From CAZDUS01 sp964609375 (GTDB lineage Bacteria > Verrucomicrobiota > Kiritimatiellia > CAIKKV01 > CAITUY01), in contig CAZSSA010000084.1 in the NCBI GenBank assembly GCA_964609375.1, positions 1 to 9,872 on the forward strand: DNA of 9,872 nucleotides, written 5' to 3'. This document shows positions 1 through 4,731 of the stretch, piece after piece. The notes beneath the pieces were generated by a model. It was not told where the DNA came from. It searched no databases and was given only the letters and a program-made list of their open reading frames with translations. Both the position numbers and the translations under genes were made by a program. Numbering within the stretch: position 1 is the first letter of the stretch; every line of letters starts with the position of its first letter.

Positions 1-32
1 GTTTCAATCCACGCCCCCGCGCGGGGGGCGAC
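1..32 (-). CRISPR. First (leader-proximal) repeat of a type I-C CRISPR array
   Basis: The first 32 bases form a complete repeat of the type I-C pattern. On the minus strand it starts GTCGCCCCCC, has a GC-rich palindromic core and ends GTGGATTGAAAC. It lies beyond cas2 and a leader, so transcription runs leftwards out of the window and this should be the newest-end repeat. No second repeat or spacer is visible because the window starts here. The 32-nt length and the GTGGATTGAAAC end are as known for I-C repeats and agree with the Cas1 and Cas2 subtype. Confidence 0.9.
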
Positions 33-130
33 ACCCATCCATATAACTCATTCTGTAGTAGTATCAAAGAGGCTTGTTTCCGCGAAGGCCATCGCGAATC
101 ATAGTCTGCATTCCGTTGTCAAAGATCGCT

Positions 131-159
131 CATTACAGAACTAGTTACTGTTCATAATG
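131..159. repeat. Imperfect inverted repeat in the CRISPR leader
   Basis: CATTA (131-135) pairs with TAATG (155-159) and GAAC (138-141) pairs with GTTC (150-153). The bulges are small and the loop TAGTTACT has 8 nt. It could be a protein-binding site for leader-specific spacer integration, but that role is only inferred. Confidence 0.4.
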
Positions 160-165
160 TTACAA

Positions 166-216
166 CCATCCGCGAACCCGTCTGAAATTCGCTGTTCGCT
201 ACCCATTCGCGGATGG
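166..216. repeat. 11-bp inverted repeat just downstream of cas2
   Basis: CCATCCGCGAA at 166-176 is the exact reverse complement of TTCGCGGATGG at 206-216, with a 29-nt loop. A shortened copy, CCATCGCGAA, lies at 89-98 nearer the array. The hairpin begins a few bases after the cas2 stop on the minus strand. There is no T-tract, so a simple intrinsic terminator is unlikely. Recurrence of the arm within the leader favours a binding site or leader structure. Confidence 0.5.
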
Positions 217-220
217 GTAA

Positions 221-511
221 TTACACCAATAACGGCCCTTCCAAATCAACAGCAGGTTTGGCACCCACATGCTCAACTCGGCGTTGCCAGTTCGCTCCCA
301 TAAAATAATATCGCAAACTATCCTCTTCTTGATTAAAGACAGTCTCCAATCGATGCCTGAACTCCGCCCACTGCGCTGGATCGACAATGCACTCAAACAC
401 AGAGTTCTGTACCCGTTGACCATAATCGAGGCATATTTTCGCCACGCGATGCAGTCGCTTTTTACCAGCAGGAGTCTTCGTGCTCACATCATAACTAACC
501 AGTACCATCAT
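221..511 (-). CDS. cas2: CRISPR-associated endoribonuclease-fold protein Cas2, type I-C
   Basis: Cas2 bridges two Cas1 dimers in the complex that integrates new spacers into the array. This 96-residue protein starts MMVLVSYDVST, the first beta strand with the conserved aspartate, and carries the type I-C block DYGQRVQNSVFEC and the late motif YYFMGANWQRRVEHVG. Length and motifs match the I-C subtype throughout and I see no damage. I chose the ATG at 511 because GAGGTG lies 5 nt upstream of it. A GTG two codons earlier (517) is possible but would overlap that ribosome site. It is the last gene of the cas operon, 40 nt after cas1, and is followed by the leader and first repeat. The cas1-cas2 gap contains a dispersed AT-rich repeat. 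Confidence 0.97.
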   Translation of the reverse strand: MMVLVSYDVSTKTPAGKKRLHRVAKICLDYGQRVQNSVFECIVDPAQWAEFRHRLETVFNQEEDSLRYYFMGANWQRRVEHVGAKPAVDLEGPLLV

Positions 512-520
512 CGGCACACC

Positions 521-543
521 TCATCTGAAATCTTAAATTTCAT
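521..543. repeat. Dispersed ATTTGAAATCTGAAAT-type repeat between cas1 and cas2
   Basis: The plus strand reads TCATCTGAAATCTTAAATTT followed by CAT, a member of the same degenerate family seen at 1796-1824, 2117-2147 and 2518-2644. It fills much of the 40-nt cas1-cas2 spacer. The cas2 ribosome site lies immediately downstream on the minus strand, so translation of cas2 appears unharmed. Confidence 0.55.
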
Positions 544-551
544 GTCCGAGA

Positions 552-1583
552 TCACTTCCACACAAACGGCGGATAGCCATCCAAATCGCCCCTCAAATGC
601 CGCGCCATCAATAGCGCCTGCAAATGCAGCAACAACCCCACCGACGCGGTCTCACCAATAAACGGATGCTGAATCTCTTCCTGCTTCCGTTTCTGATACG
701 CCACCAGCAACTCCTTTCGTGTCTCATCTGTCATCTCCACGGCGCCAGATTCGGTCTTCTTGAATCCTTTACCTTGCACCTGCCTGAGATTCACCAGCGA
801 CAACACCAACCGGTCTGCCAAAAAAGGACGAAACTCCTCCATCAAATCGAGCGCCAGACTTGGACGGCCCGGCCGCTCCGCATGCAGAAAACCCACCTGC
901 GGATCCAACCCCACCGCCTGCAATGCCGAGGATGCATCATGCGCCAGCAACGTATAAGTGAATGACAGCAGCGCATTCATGTTATCCAGCGGTGGCCGGC
1001 GACTACGCACTCGAAAGAAAAAGTCTTCCTTCTGAGCCGTAATCAGATGATCCATCACCTCAAAATACGTATTCGCCGCATCGCCTTCTCTTCCGCGCAA
1101 CACGGCAAGATCTCGCTCCGTTTGAATCCCTTCCTGCAATATGCCCAATCGTCTCACCGCCCGTTCAATCTGTTCTGTTCCCGGCTTGTCGTCATGATCA
1201 CGCGTCGCCCTCTGTAAAACCGTGCGGCAATTTGTTATCTTGGCCAGCACCATTCCCCGCGCAATTTCCACACGCGCTGTCGGCACATCCACCCGCCGGT
1301 ACTGCTCCCGCCGCAAAAGCACGTTCCCGGATATCGGCCCCTCCACCCGCGCCAAAAATCGCCCCTGCTCCGACAAAAAGCTAATAGCCACCCCTCGCTC
1401 CCCGCAAAGCCACATCAACGGCGGACTACACGACACCTGCCCAAAACACACAATACTGCCGAGTGTATGGATTGGCACTCGAAGCTTGGTCTCCTTCTCC
1501 ACACGCACAAGGACAGACTCCCCCTCGTGGCACAGATAGGAGCCCTGGGTGGTCACATACAAGGTGTTCAGCAGTTTTTTCAT
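552..1583 (-). CDS. cas1: CRISPR-associated endonuclease Cas1, type I-C
   Basis: Cas1 is the metal-dependent integrase that inserts protospacers at the leader end of the array with Cas2. The 343-residue protein has the I-C opening KKLLNTLYVTTQGSYL, an N-terminal beta domain of about 90 residues and an all-helical catalytic domain. The predicted metal ligands are present: E166 in GREGDAANTYFE, H234 in GFLHAERPGRPS and the acidic group at D246, E249 and E250 in ALDLMEEFRP. Length is normal and the frame is unbroken, so the protein looks catalytically competent. It starts 6 nt after the S23 gene stop and is followed by cas2, consistent with one transcript. In most I-C loci Cas4 directly precedes Cas1; here an S23 gene intervenes. 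Confidence 0.97.
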   Translation of the reverse strand: MKKLLNTLYVTTQGSYLCHEGESVLVRVEKETKLRVPIHTLGSIVCFGQVSCSPPLMWLCGERGVAISFLSEQGRFLARVEGPISGNVLLRREQYRRVDVPTARVEIARGMVLAKITNCRTVLQRATRDHDDKPGTEQIERAVRRLGILQEGIQTERDLAVLRGREGDAANTYFEVMDHLITAQKEDFFFRVRSRRPPLDNMNALLSFTYTLLAHDASSALQAVGLDPQVGFLHAERPGRPSLALDLMEEFRPFLADRLVLSLVNLRQVQGKGFKKTESGAVEMTDETRKELLVAYQKRKQEEIQHPFIGETASVGLLLHLQALLMARHLRGDLDGYPPFVWK

Positions 1584-1589
1584 ATCCGC

Positions 1590-2102
1590 CTATTTTTCTA
1601 CGGCCCGCTCCGCTTTCAATCGCTCCATCCGCTCTTCCTGATCCCGTTTCAGTTTTTCCATAAACGCCGTAGCGCGTTGCTTCTGCTGGTAAGCCCCCTT
1701 GGATTGCTCCGTAAGATAACGCGGCCCTTTAATGTCCCCTTCCTGCAACGATGCCGCCCATGCCGAAAGTTGCCGGGAACTGGACTCCGCCAGGGATTTG
1801 ATATCTGTAATTTGAGATTTCAAGTGCGCGAAATACTCCAGCCGGTCGATGACATGACAGATCGAGCGCACTTCCCCGGCTGATCCCTTCGCGTAATACA
1901 GGAATGTAATCAGTTCCGGTGTCGTCCCCCGCTCAAAACCCTCCGCAATATTGTTCGGCACCGACAACGCCGCCCGCTGTATTTGGTTGGCTATATCGCC
2001 CTTGAAACGGAATGCCGGATCATTAGTCAGACGAAAAACCTTCACGGTCAACTCAATACCAGCCTGCCAGACTGGAACATCCTCAAAATTCTTATATCGC
2101 AC
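1590..2102 (-). CDS. Four-helix-bundle protein, S23 / 23S rRNA-intervening-sequence family
   Basis: The 170-residue product carries the family hallmark SVPNNIAEGFERG (48-60) and the flanking helices, for example FEDVPVWQAGIELTVKVF (6-23) and ELITFLYYAKGSAGEVRS (63-80). The biochemical role of this family is poorly known. Members were first found in 23S rRNA intervening sequences, and relatives include the Avd accessory protein of diversity-generating retroelements. The C-terminal part from about 110 is a charged, probably coiled-coil extension beyond the roughly 120-residue core. The start is GTG, chosen for GGGAGGAG located 6 nt upstream. The gene begins 3 nt after the cas4 stop and ends 6 nt before cas1, so it is cotranscribed with cas genes. 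Residues 95-103 (KSQITDIKS) read like a translated copy of the dispersed repeat found nearby. No reverse transcriptase or variable repeat is visible, so a retroelement role is not supported. Confidence 0.9.
   Translation of the reverse strand: MRYKNFEDVPVWQAGIELTVKVFRLTNDPAFRFKGDIANQIQRAALSVPNNIAEGFERGTTPELITFLYYAKGSAGEVRSICHVIDRLEYFAHLKSQITDIKSLAESSSRQLSAWAASLQEGDIKGPRYLTEQSKGAYQQKQRATAFMEKLKRDQEERMERLKAERAVEK
1796..1824. repeat. Dispersed repeat-like stretch inside the S23 gene
   Basis: The plus strand here contains GATATCTGTAATTTGAGATT, closely resembling the repeats next to and inside cas4. It is in frame and encodes residues 95-103 of the S23 protein, apparently in the loop before the last helix. 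The match is imperfect, so convergence is possible. Confidence 0.35.
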
Positions 2103-2105
2103 AAT

Positions 2106-2519
2106 TCACTCCTCCCTATTTGAGATTTCATATCTGAAATTTGAGATGCCTGCCAGATACCGCGCCACAGTCCGGCCCTTCGCCATTTTCTTTGGCAGGC
2201 ATATTTCGATCAACGAGCAATGCTCGCATTTGGAGCCATGCACCGCCGGCGGCGTCACACCCGAATCAACCAGTACATGCAACCGTAAGGCCGTCTGACA
2301 GGTTAATGTCCTCAATGCATCATCAAACACCACATCCTGCCGCCGTCGTGTTGTGCCATAGAATAACGCACCCGCGGAAACCTCCACGCCAAGCATTTCC
2401 TCCATGCACATTGCTTGTGCGCAAAGCTGGACGTCATCGCAATGAGCGGCCTTCGGCTTCCCCCGCTTATATTCCACCGGAAACGGTTGCTCACGCGATT
2501 TGGAATCTGAATCAGGCAT
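2106..2519 (-). CDS. cas4: Cas4 C-terminal part (open frame downstream of the repeat)
   Basis: This 137-residue open frame holds the second half of Cas4. PFPVEYKRGKPK (12-23) supplies the acidic residue and lysine of the RecB-type nuclease site. The HCDDVQLCAQAMCMEEMLG helix follows, and KCEHCSLIEIC (97-107) provides three of the four cysteines that bind the iron-sulfur cluster. The frame is open upstream to a TAG at 2595-2597. The ATG at 2519 is simply the first one inside the repeat-derived stretch and has no clear ribosome site, so expression on its own is doubtful. The last 13 or so residues (ISNFRYEISNREE) are encoded by the dispersed repeat and extend the usual Cas4 end after VARYLAG. 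Confidence 0.8.
   Translation of the reverse strand: MPDSDSKSREQPFPVEYKRGKPKAAHCDDVQLCAQAMCMEEMLGVEVSAGALFYGTTRRRQDVVFDDALRTLTCQTALRLHVLVDSGVTPPAVHGSKCEHCSLIEICLPKKMAKGRTVARYLAGISNFRYEISNREE
2117..2147. repeat. Dispersed repeat at the cas4 3' end
   Basis: The plus strand shows TATTTGAGATTTCATATCTG followed by AAATTTGAGAT, a stretch built from alternating GAGATTT and CTGAAAT words. It provides the last codons of cas4, and the ribosome site of the S23 gene immediately follows on the minus strand. It belongs to the same family as the copies at 521-543 and 2518-2644. Confidence 0.6.
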
Positions 2520-2528
2520 TTGAGATTT

Positions 2529-2632
2529 AAGATCTGAGATTTGAGATTCCCTACCTCTTATGTCTGAATTCCAAGATCTGAGATTTGAGATTCCCTACCT
2601 CTTATGTCTGAATTCCAAGATCTGAGATTTGA
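2529..2632. repeat. 44-bp tandem repeat, two full copies plus a partial one, inside cas4
   Basis: Copy 1 is 2529-2572 and copy 2 is 2573-2616, identical as read. A partial third copy (2617-2632, AAGATCTGAGATTTGA) follows before the sequence diverges. Each unit starts AAGATCTGAGATTTGAG and ends TCTGAATTCC. The unit is not a multiple of three, so copy number changes the reading frame of cas4. With one full copy cas4 is open. With two, the incoming frame meets TAA at 2558-2560. The flanks continue as degenerate repeat (2518-2528 and 2633-2644). Confidence 0.95.
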
Positions 2633-2905
2633 AATCTGAAATCGCATATCCTTCCAAAACTCCACCACATCGGCCATCCCAACCAGGCCAAGTTGTAGTG
2701 AACGAAGGCGCAATCCTCGTGCGATACGAATGCCAGGGCGGCTTTCGGCGGACTGATCATGCACGCGCTCATGCATGTTCTTCCCCTCCACCGTCAACCG
2801 GTTCTCTTCCCAAACATGTTCAATATGAATCAACGCGCACTGCCGTTCACAAAACAGCAGATGCTGAAGGGCAGAGATCGGCAGCAATTCGTCTTCGGAG
2901 TACAT
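2558..2905 (-). CDS. cas4: Cas4 N-terminal part, prematurely stopped in the tandem repeat
   Basis: This 115-residue frame opens with DELLPISALQHLLFCERQCAL, the typical I-C Cas4 start whose Cys19 is the first cluster ligand. It continues through GKNMHERVHD (41-50) to LVGMADVVEF (74-83), which carries the first nuclease aspartate. From about residue 86 onward it is translated repeat, ending GIQT before TAA. It lacks the EYK motif and three cysteines and cannot be an active Cas4 alone. The ATG at 2905 overlaps the stop of the upstream BRO-like gene in a TAATG junction, which implies translational coupling. Confidence 0.85.
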   Translation of the reverse strand: MYSEDELLPISALQHLLFCERQCALIHIEHVWEENRLTVEGKNMHERVHDQSAESRPGIRIARGLRLRSLQLGLVGMADVVEFWKDMRFQISNLRSWNSDIRGRESQISDLGIQT

Positions 2906-3192
2906 TAGGCCTTCAATCGCTTCTCCGCTTCCTTATGCCTCAAATAATTCTGACTGGAGACAATCGGGCGTTTCAGTTGTCGACAAATTGTCGACAACTC
3001 AACTCCCGCCTCATCTTTCTCCCTAATCTTCATCTTAAACCAATAATCACGGGCATTGACGCTATCCGTCAACGCCGCCACCACATCCACAATCGAGAAC
3101 CACCACTCATTATCGTGAATGATCCGCCGAACCTGCCTGCCCTTGAATACGGCCATCGGCGCCGCATGGGCAATCATCGCCTTTTTCGCCAT
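2905..3192 (-). CDS. BRO/antirepressor-like protein with an internal deletion
   Basis: Residues 13-69 (AVFKGRQVRRIIHDNEWWFS, then IVDVVAALTDSVNARDYWFKM to STICRQLK) are a clear BRO N-terminal domain, known from phage and viral antirepressors and chromosomal relatives such as DinD. Full-length chromosomal relatives run to roughly 280 residues and tend to end in a motif like GRxVVSxxNYL. Here residue 69 jumps directly to RPIVSSQNYLRHKEAEKRLKA, so the middle of the protein (roughly 180 residues) appears to have been deleted in frame. The 95-residue product keeps the putative DNA-binding domain. The start ATG has GAGGAG 8 nt upstream. The stop overlaps the cas4 ATG by one base, so it is probably the first gene of the cas transcript. 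It stands where cas7 would be expected. It could be a working mini-regulator or a remnant. Confidence 0.75.
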   Translation of the reverse strand: MAKKAMIAHAAPMAVFKGRQVRRIIHDNEWWFSIVDVVAALTDSVNARDYWFKMKIREKDEAGVELSTICRQLKRPIVSSQNYLRHKEAEKRLKA

Positions 3193-3221
3193 AACGATTT
3201 CTCCTCAAAAACAACCCGTTC

Positions 3222-3249
3222 CCTATAGACCGTTCCAACCAAATCACAA
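3222..3249 (-). promoter_or_regulatory. Candidate promoter for the BRO-cas4-S23-cas1-cas2 transcript
   Basis: On the minus strand, TTGTGA (3244-3249) is followed after 16 nt by TATAGG (3222-3227), about 30 nt upstream of the BRO-like start. Both boxes are imperfect. It is the best candidate I see in the gap before the operon. Confidence 0.3.
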
Positions 3250-3260
3250 CCTTCCCTCTC

Positions 3261-3294
3261 CCCCCTTTGTGCCCTTCGTGCGCTTCGTGGTTGA
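3261..3294. repeat. 9-nt-period dispersed repeat (CACGAAG type)
   Basis: On the minus strand, three units of the form GCACRAAGG/CCACGAAGC occur at 9-nt spacing. In one frame they would encode NHEAHEGHKG, a translated repeat signature common between genes of several environmental bacterial phyla. No gene uses it here. The gap 3193-3332 otherwise holds only the candidate promoter and the 7-nt repeat. Confidence 0.6.
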
Positions 3295-3311
3295 TCCCCT
3301 CTTCCTGCTTG

Positions 3312-3342
3312 TCACGCCTCACGTCTCACGCTTCACGTCTCA
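3312..3342. repeat. 7-nt-period tandem repeat overlapping the XRE gene end
   Basis: The plus strand reads as four consecutive heptamers, TCACGCC, TCACGTC, TCACGCT and TCACGTC, followed by TCA. On the minus strand each unit begins TGA, and one of these TGA triplets is the stop of the XRE gene, so the repeat sets its C-terminus. Confidence 0.75.
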
Positions 3343-4535
3343 TGTTTTGCCATCAGCGTCCTCGCGCTTAACCCCTTCAACTTCATCCGCCTGAGTTGCG
3401 TGTCAATCTCCAGCACTTCCATTCGGACATCGGGATTCCGCCAGGCGGCCAACAGCAAGTCGCCCATCCTCCCGTTGGGACTCAGTATACGTCGCGTGGA
3501 ATCAGGCTCAGCATAGGAGGTCGAACTGTAATGGCGCTCTATCCGCGCACGAAAGGCAGCCGCCAACACTTCCGTAATCAACCCCAATTCCTTCAGCCGA
3601 TACAAAAAAGCCTGCGCAGATACACCAAACCGGTGCTTGATCCGTAATAGCAACTCATATGTCCAGTCGTCAGGCCCCAATCCCAGTTGCACCACCGTCG
3701 CCCGTACCGATGCCGCCGGCATCAAAAACAACGCCGCAAACTTGCGCGCCACATGGACTTCATCCAGCGCCCCGGGAACATCTTTACCCGAACTGGCGCC
3801 GTATCGCCGATGCGTATATCCAAACACCGATCCCAACCGCTTGAGCAATTCGAATAATTGCCGCTCAACATTCATGGCATCATTGACAACCAAAAAAGCA
3901 TTGGCATTCTCCGCATCGTAGAAGGCCACGCTCTGCACCGGCGCCGCCAACGGAAAGAAAATGACGCGCAAACCCGCATTCTCAAGCAGTTCAAGGTAGT
4001 CAAAAATCACCGCCTGCCCAATGCCCAGCGTCTGCCTCACATGCTGGGCCAGCGCTTCAACACCAGTGTCATTCGGCACAAACGGCAAGTACAGGGGGAT
4101 GTGCGCCCTCTTCTGCGCACCACATAAATCTTCCAACGCCAGATACGTCCGCACAACGCCATCCAATCGCTCACGGACAATCGCATCCACAGGCGGATCG
4201 TCGGCCAACGAAATGGCCGCCGCCTGCGGCCAGTCCCCGGAACCAGAGACTTCCGCCACATAGGCGGGAACAGCGGATGCGTACACTTCCTCCGCTTGTC
4301 CACCCGCCGTACGACGACCCAGAATGGCATCCACACTGGTACCCAACGCTTCGGCAAGCCCAATCAGAACACGCCCCGAAGGCACATGTTGCCCCTGCTC
4401 AATCATGTTCATGGGACCGGAACGAATCCCCACTCGGCGCGCCAATTCAGCTTGTGTCATGTTTCTTATCTGACGCAGGGAACGCAAATTGGCCGCAATA
4501 CGCCGTCGTAAGTCCTTATCAGAATCAACCTTCAT
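3333..4535 (-). CDS. XRE-family regulator fused to a degenerate ImmA/IrrE domain
   Basis: Residues 9-72 form a Cro/CI-type helix-turn-helix (LRSLRQIRNMTQAELARRVG, then the recognition region MNMIEQGQHVPSG). Residues from about 160 to 310 match the ImmA/IrrE fold found in phage-repressor-cleaving and stress proteins. The zinc motif HExxH expected near 230-236 reads LLKRLGS, so both metal histidines and the catalytic glutamate are missing. The downstream motif EVHVARKFAALFLMP (259-273) and RFGVSAQAFLYRLKELGLI (302-320) are kept. It therefore probably senses or binds rather than cleaves. I prefer the ATG at 4535, with AGAGG 4 nt upstream; ATGs at 4538 and 4556 are alternatives, but 4556 lies almost at the predicted transcript start. 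The 400-residue protein ends inside a heptamer repeat. Autoregulation is suggested by direct repeats over its promoter. It may also control the cas operon or the divergent terB pair, but that is inference. Confidence 0.88.
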   Translation of the reverse strand: MKVDSDKDLRRRIAANLRSLRQIRNMTQAELARRVGIRSGPMNMIEQGQHVPSGRVLIGLAEALGTSVDAILGRRTAGGQAEEVYASAVPAYVAEVSGSGDWPQAAAISLADDPPVDAIVRERLDGVVRTYLALEDLCGAQKRAHIPLYLPFVPNDTGVEALAQHVRQTLGIGQAVIFDYLELLENAGLRVIFFPLAAPVQSVAFYDAENANAFLVVNDAMNVERQLFELLKRLGSVFGYTHRRYGASSGKDVPGALDEVHVARKFAALFLMPAASVRATVVQLGLGPDDWTYELLLRIKHRFGVSAQAFLYRLKELGLITEVLAAAFRARIERHYSSTSYAEPDSTRRILSPNGRMGDLLLAAWRNPDVRMEVLEIDTQLRRMKLKGLSARTLMAKHET

Positions 4536-4555
4536 CATGCCTCTACCAGAATTCA

Positions 4556-4600
4556 TGACAAAATGAATACTTCTTTATGCAATTACTGTCAACATGAATA
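4556..4600 (-). promoter_or_regulatory. XRE gene promoter overlapped by two 14-bp direct repeats (putative operators)
   Basis: On the minus strand TTGACA (4587-4592) is followed after 17 nt by TATTCA (4564-4569). The 14-mers TGACAAAATGAATA (4556-4569) and TGTCAACATGAATA (4587-4600) agree at 12 of 14 positions. They are 31 bp apart, about three helical turns, so bound proteins would face the same side. One repeat covers the -10 box and the other the -35 box. This is the arrangement expected for a self-repressing XRE protein. Confidence 0.6.
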
Positions 4601-4669
4601 ACCGCCTGACAAAAATCGTGAACAAAAATAGCCAAACCCGGAGAGGCACCCCAAGCAACGCCGTAGAAG

Positions 4670-4698
4670 TTGCTGTTTCTCTGACCAAAACATGCTAC
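4670..4698 (+). promoter_or_regulatory. Candidate promoter of the terB-like/flavin reductase pair
   Basis: TTGCTG (4670-4675) and TGCTAC (4693-4698) are separated by 17 nt and lie about 35 nt upstream of the TerB-like start. The boxes are partial matches only. The divergent XRE promoter is about 70 bp away. Confidence 0.4.
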
Positions 4699-4731
4699 CT
4701 TTCAGGCGTAAACACTAAAAGGAGACGTACC

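Larger units (their letters stand above)
33..220 (-). promoter_or_regulatory. CRISPR leader between cas2 and the first repeat
   Basis: This non-coding stretch lies between the cas2 stop and the first repeat, which is where I-C leaders sit. It is more AT-rich than the genes around it and carries inverted repeats (131-159 and 166-216) and a CCATCGCGAA copy at 89-98. On the minus strand there is a perfect TTGACA (117-122) and a TATGAT (98-103), but only 13 nt separate them, so they do not make a standard promoter pair. The array promoter is expected here but I cannot fix its position. Confidence 0.75.
2106..2905 (-). pseudogene. cas4: cas4 (type I-C), split by a 44-bp tandem duplication
   Basis: Cas4 is an iron-sulfur nuclease of the RecB family that trims prespacers and helps select the adjacent motif before Cas1-Cas2 integration. 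Its two halves lie here in different frames, separated by a 44-bp unit present in two full copies. The frames differ by two bases in three, and 44 also leaves a remainder of two. Deleting one unit therefore joins ...RESQISDL directly to KSQMPDSD... in one open frame of 252 codons including the stop (251 residues). The rejoined protein keeps Cys19, the D79/E82 region (MADVVEF), the EYK nuclease motif and the C-terminal three-cysteine cluster. The insert of about 38 residues lies in a loop between the LVGMADVVEF strand and PFPVEYKRGK, a place likely to tolerate extra residues. As sequenced, the gene is off unless ribosomes shift frame by -1 between 2594 and 2561, where I see no classic slippery heptamer. 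Confidence 0.85.

Noticed and set aside
117..122. Perfect TTGACA in the leader as the array promoter
   Set aside because: The nearest TATGAT lies only 13 nt away, too close for a normal sigma-70 type promoter. Kept only as a note in the leader entry.
33..220. Further CRISPR repeats or a degenerate spacer within the leader
   Set aside because: Apart from 1-32, no copy of the GTTTCAATCC or GTGGATTGAAAC ends is present, and the inverted repeats are of a different sequence.
269..965. Plus-strand open frames opposite cas1 and cas2
   Set aside because: Cas1 and Cas2 are unambiguous on the minus strand. The plus-strand frames have no ribosome sites or recognisable motifs.
1590..2102. Diversity-generating retroelement, because S23 proteins are related to Avd
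   Set aside because: No reverse transcriptase, template repeat or variable repeat is visible anywhere in the window.
2561..2594. Programmed -1 ribosomal frameshift joining the two cas4 frames
   Set aside because: The two frames do overlap here and a -1 shift would join them, but there is no X-XXY-YYZ heptamer and no evident stimulatory hairpin. The tandem duplication explains the break more simply.
3110..3322. Small protein containing NHEAHEGHKG on the minus strand
   Set aside because: This is the translated 9-nt repeat running into an alternative frame of the BRO-like gene. There is no sign of a real gene.
4594..4731. N-terminal extension of the TerB-like protein (open frame from 4594)
   Set aside because: The strong ribosome site and family-like start are at 4732, and the upstream stretch holds the probable promoter.
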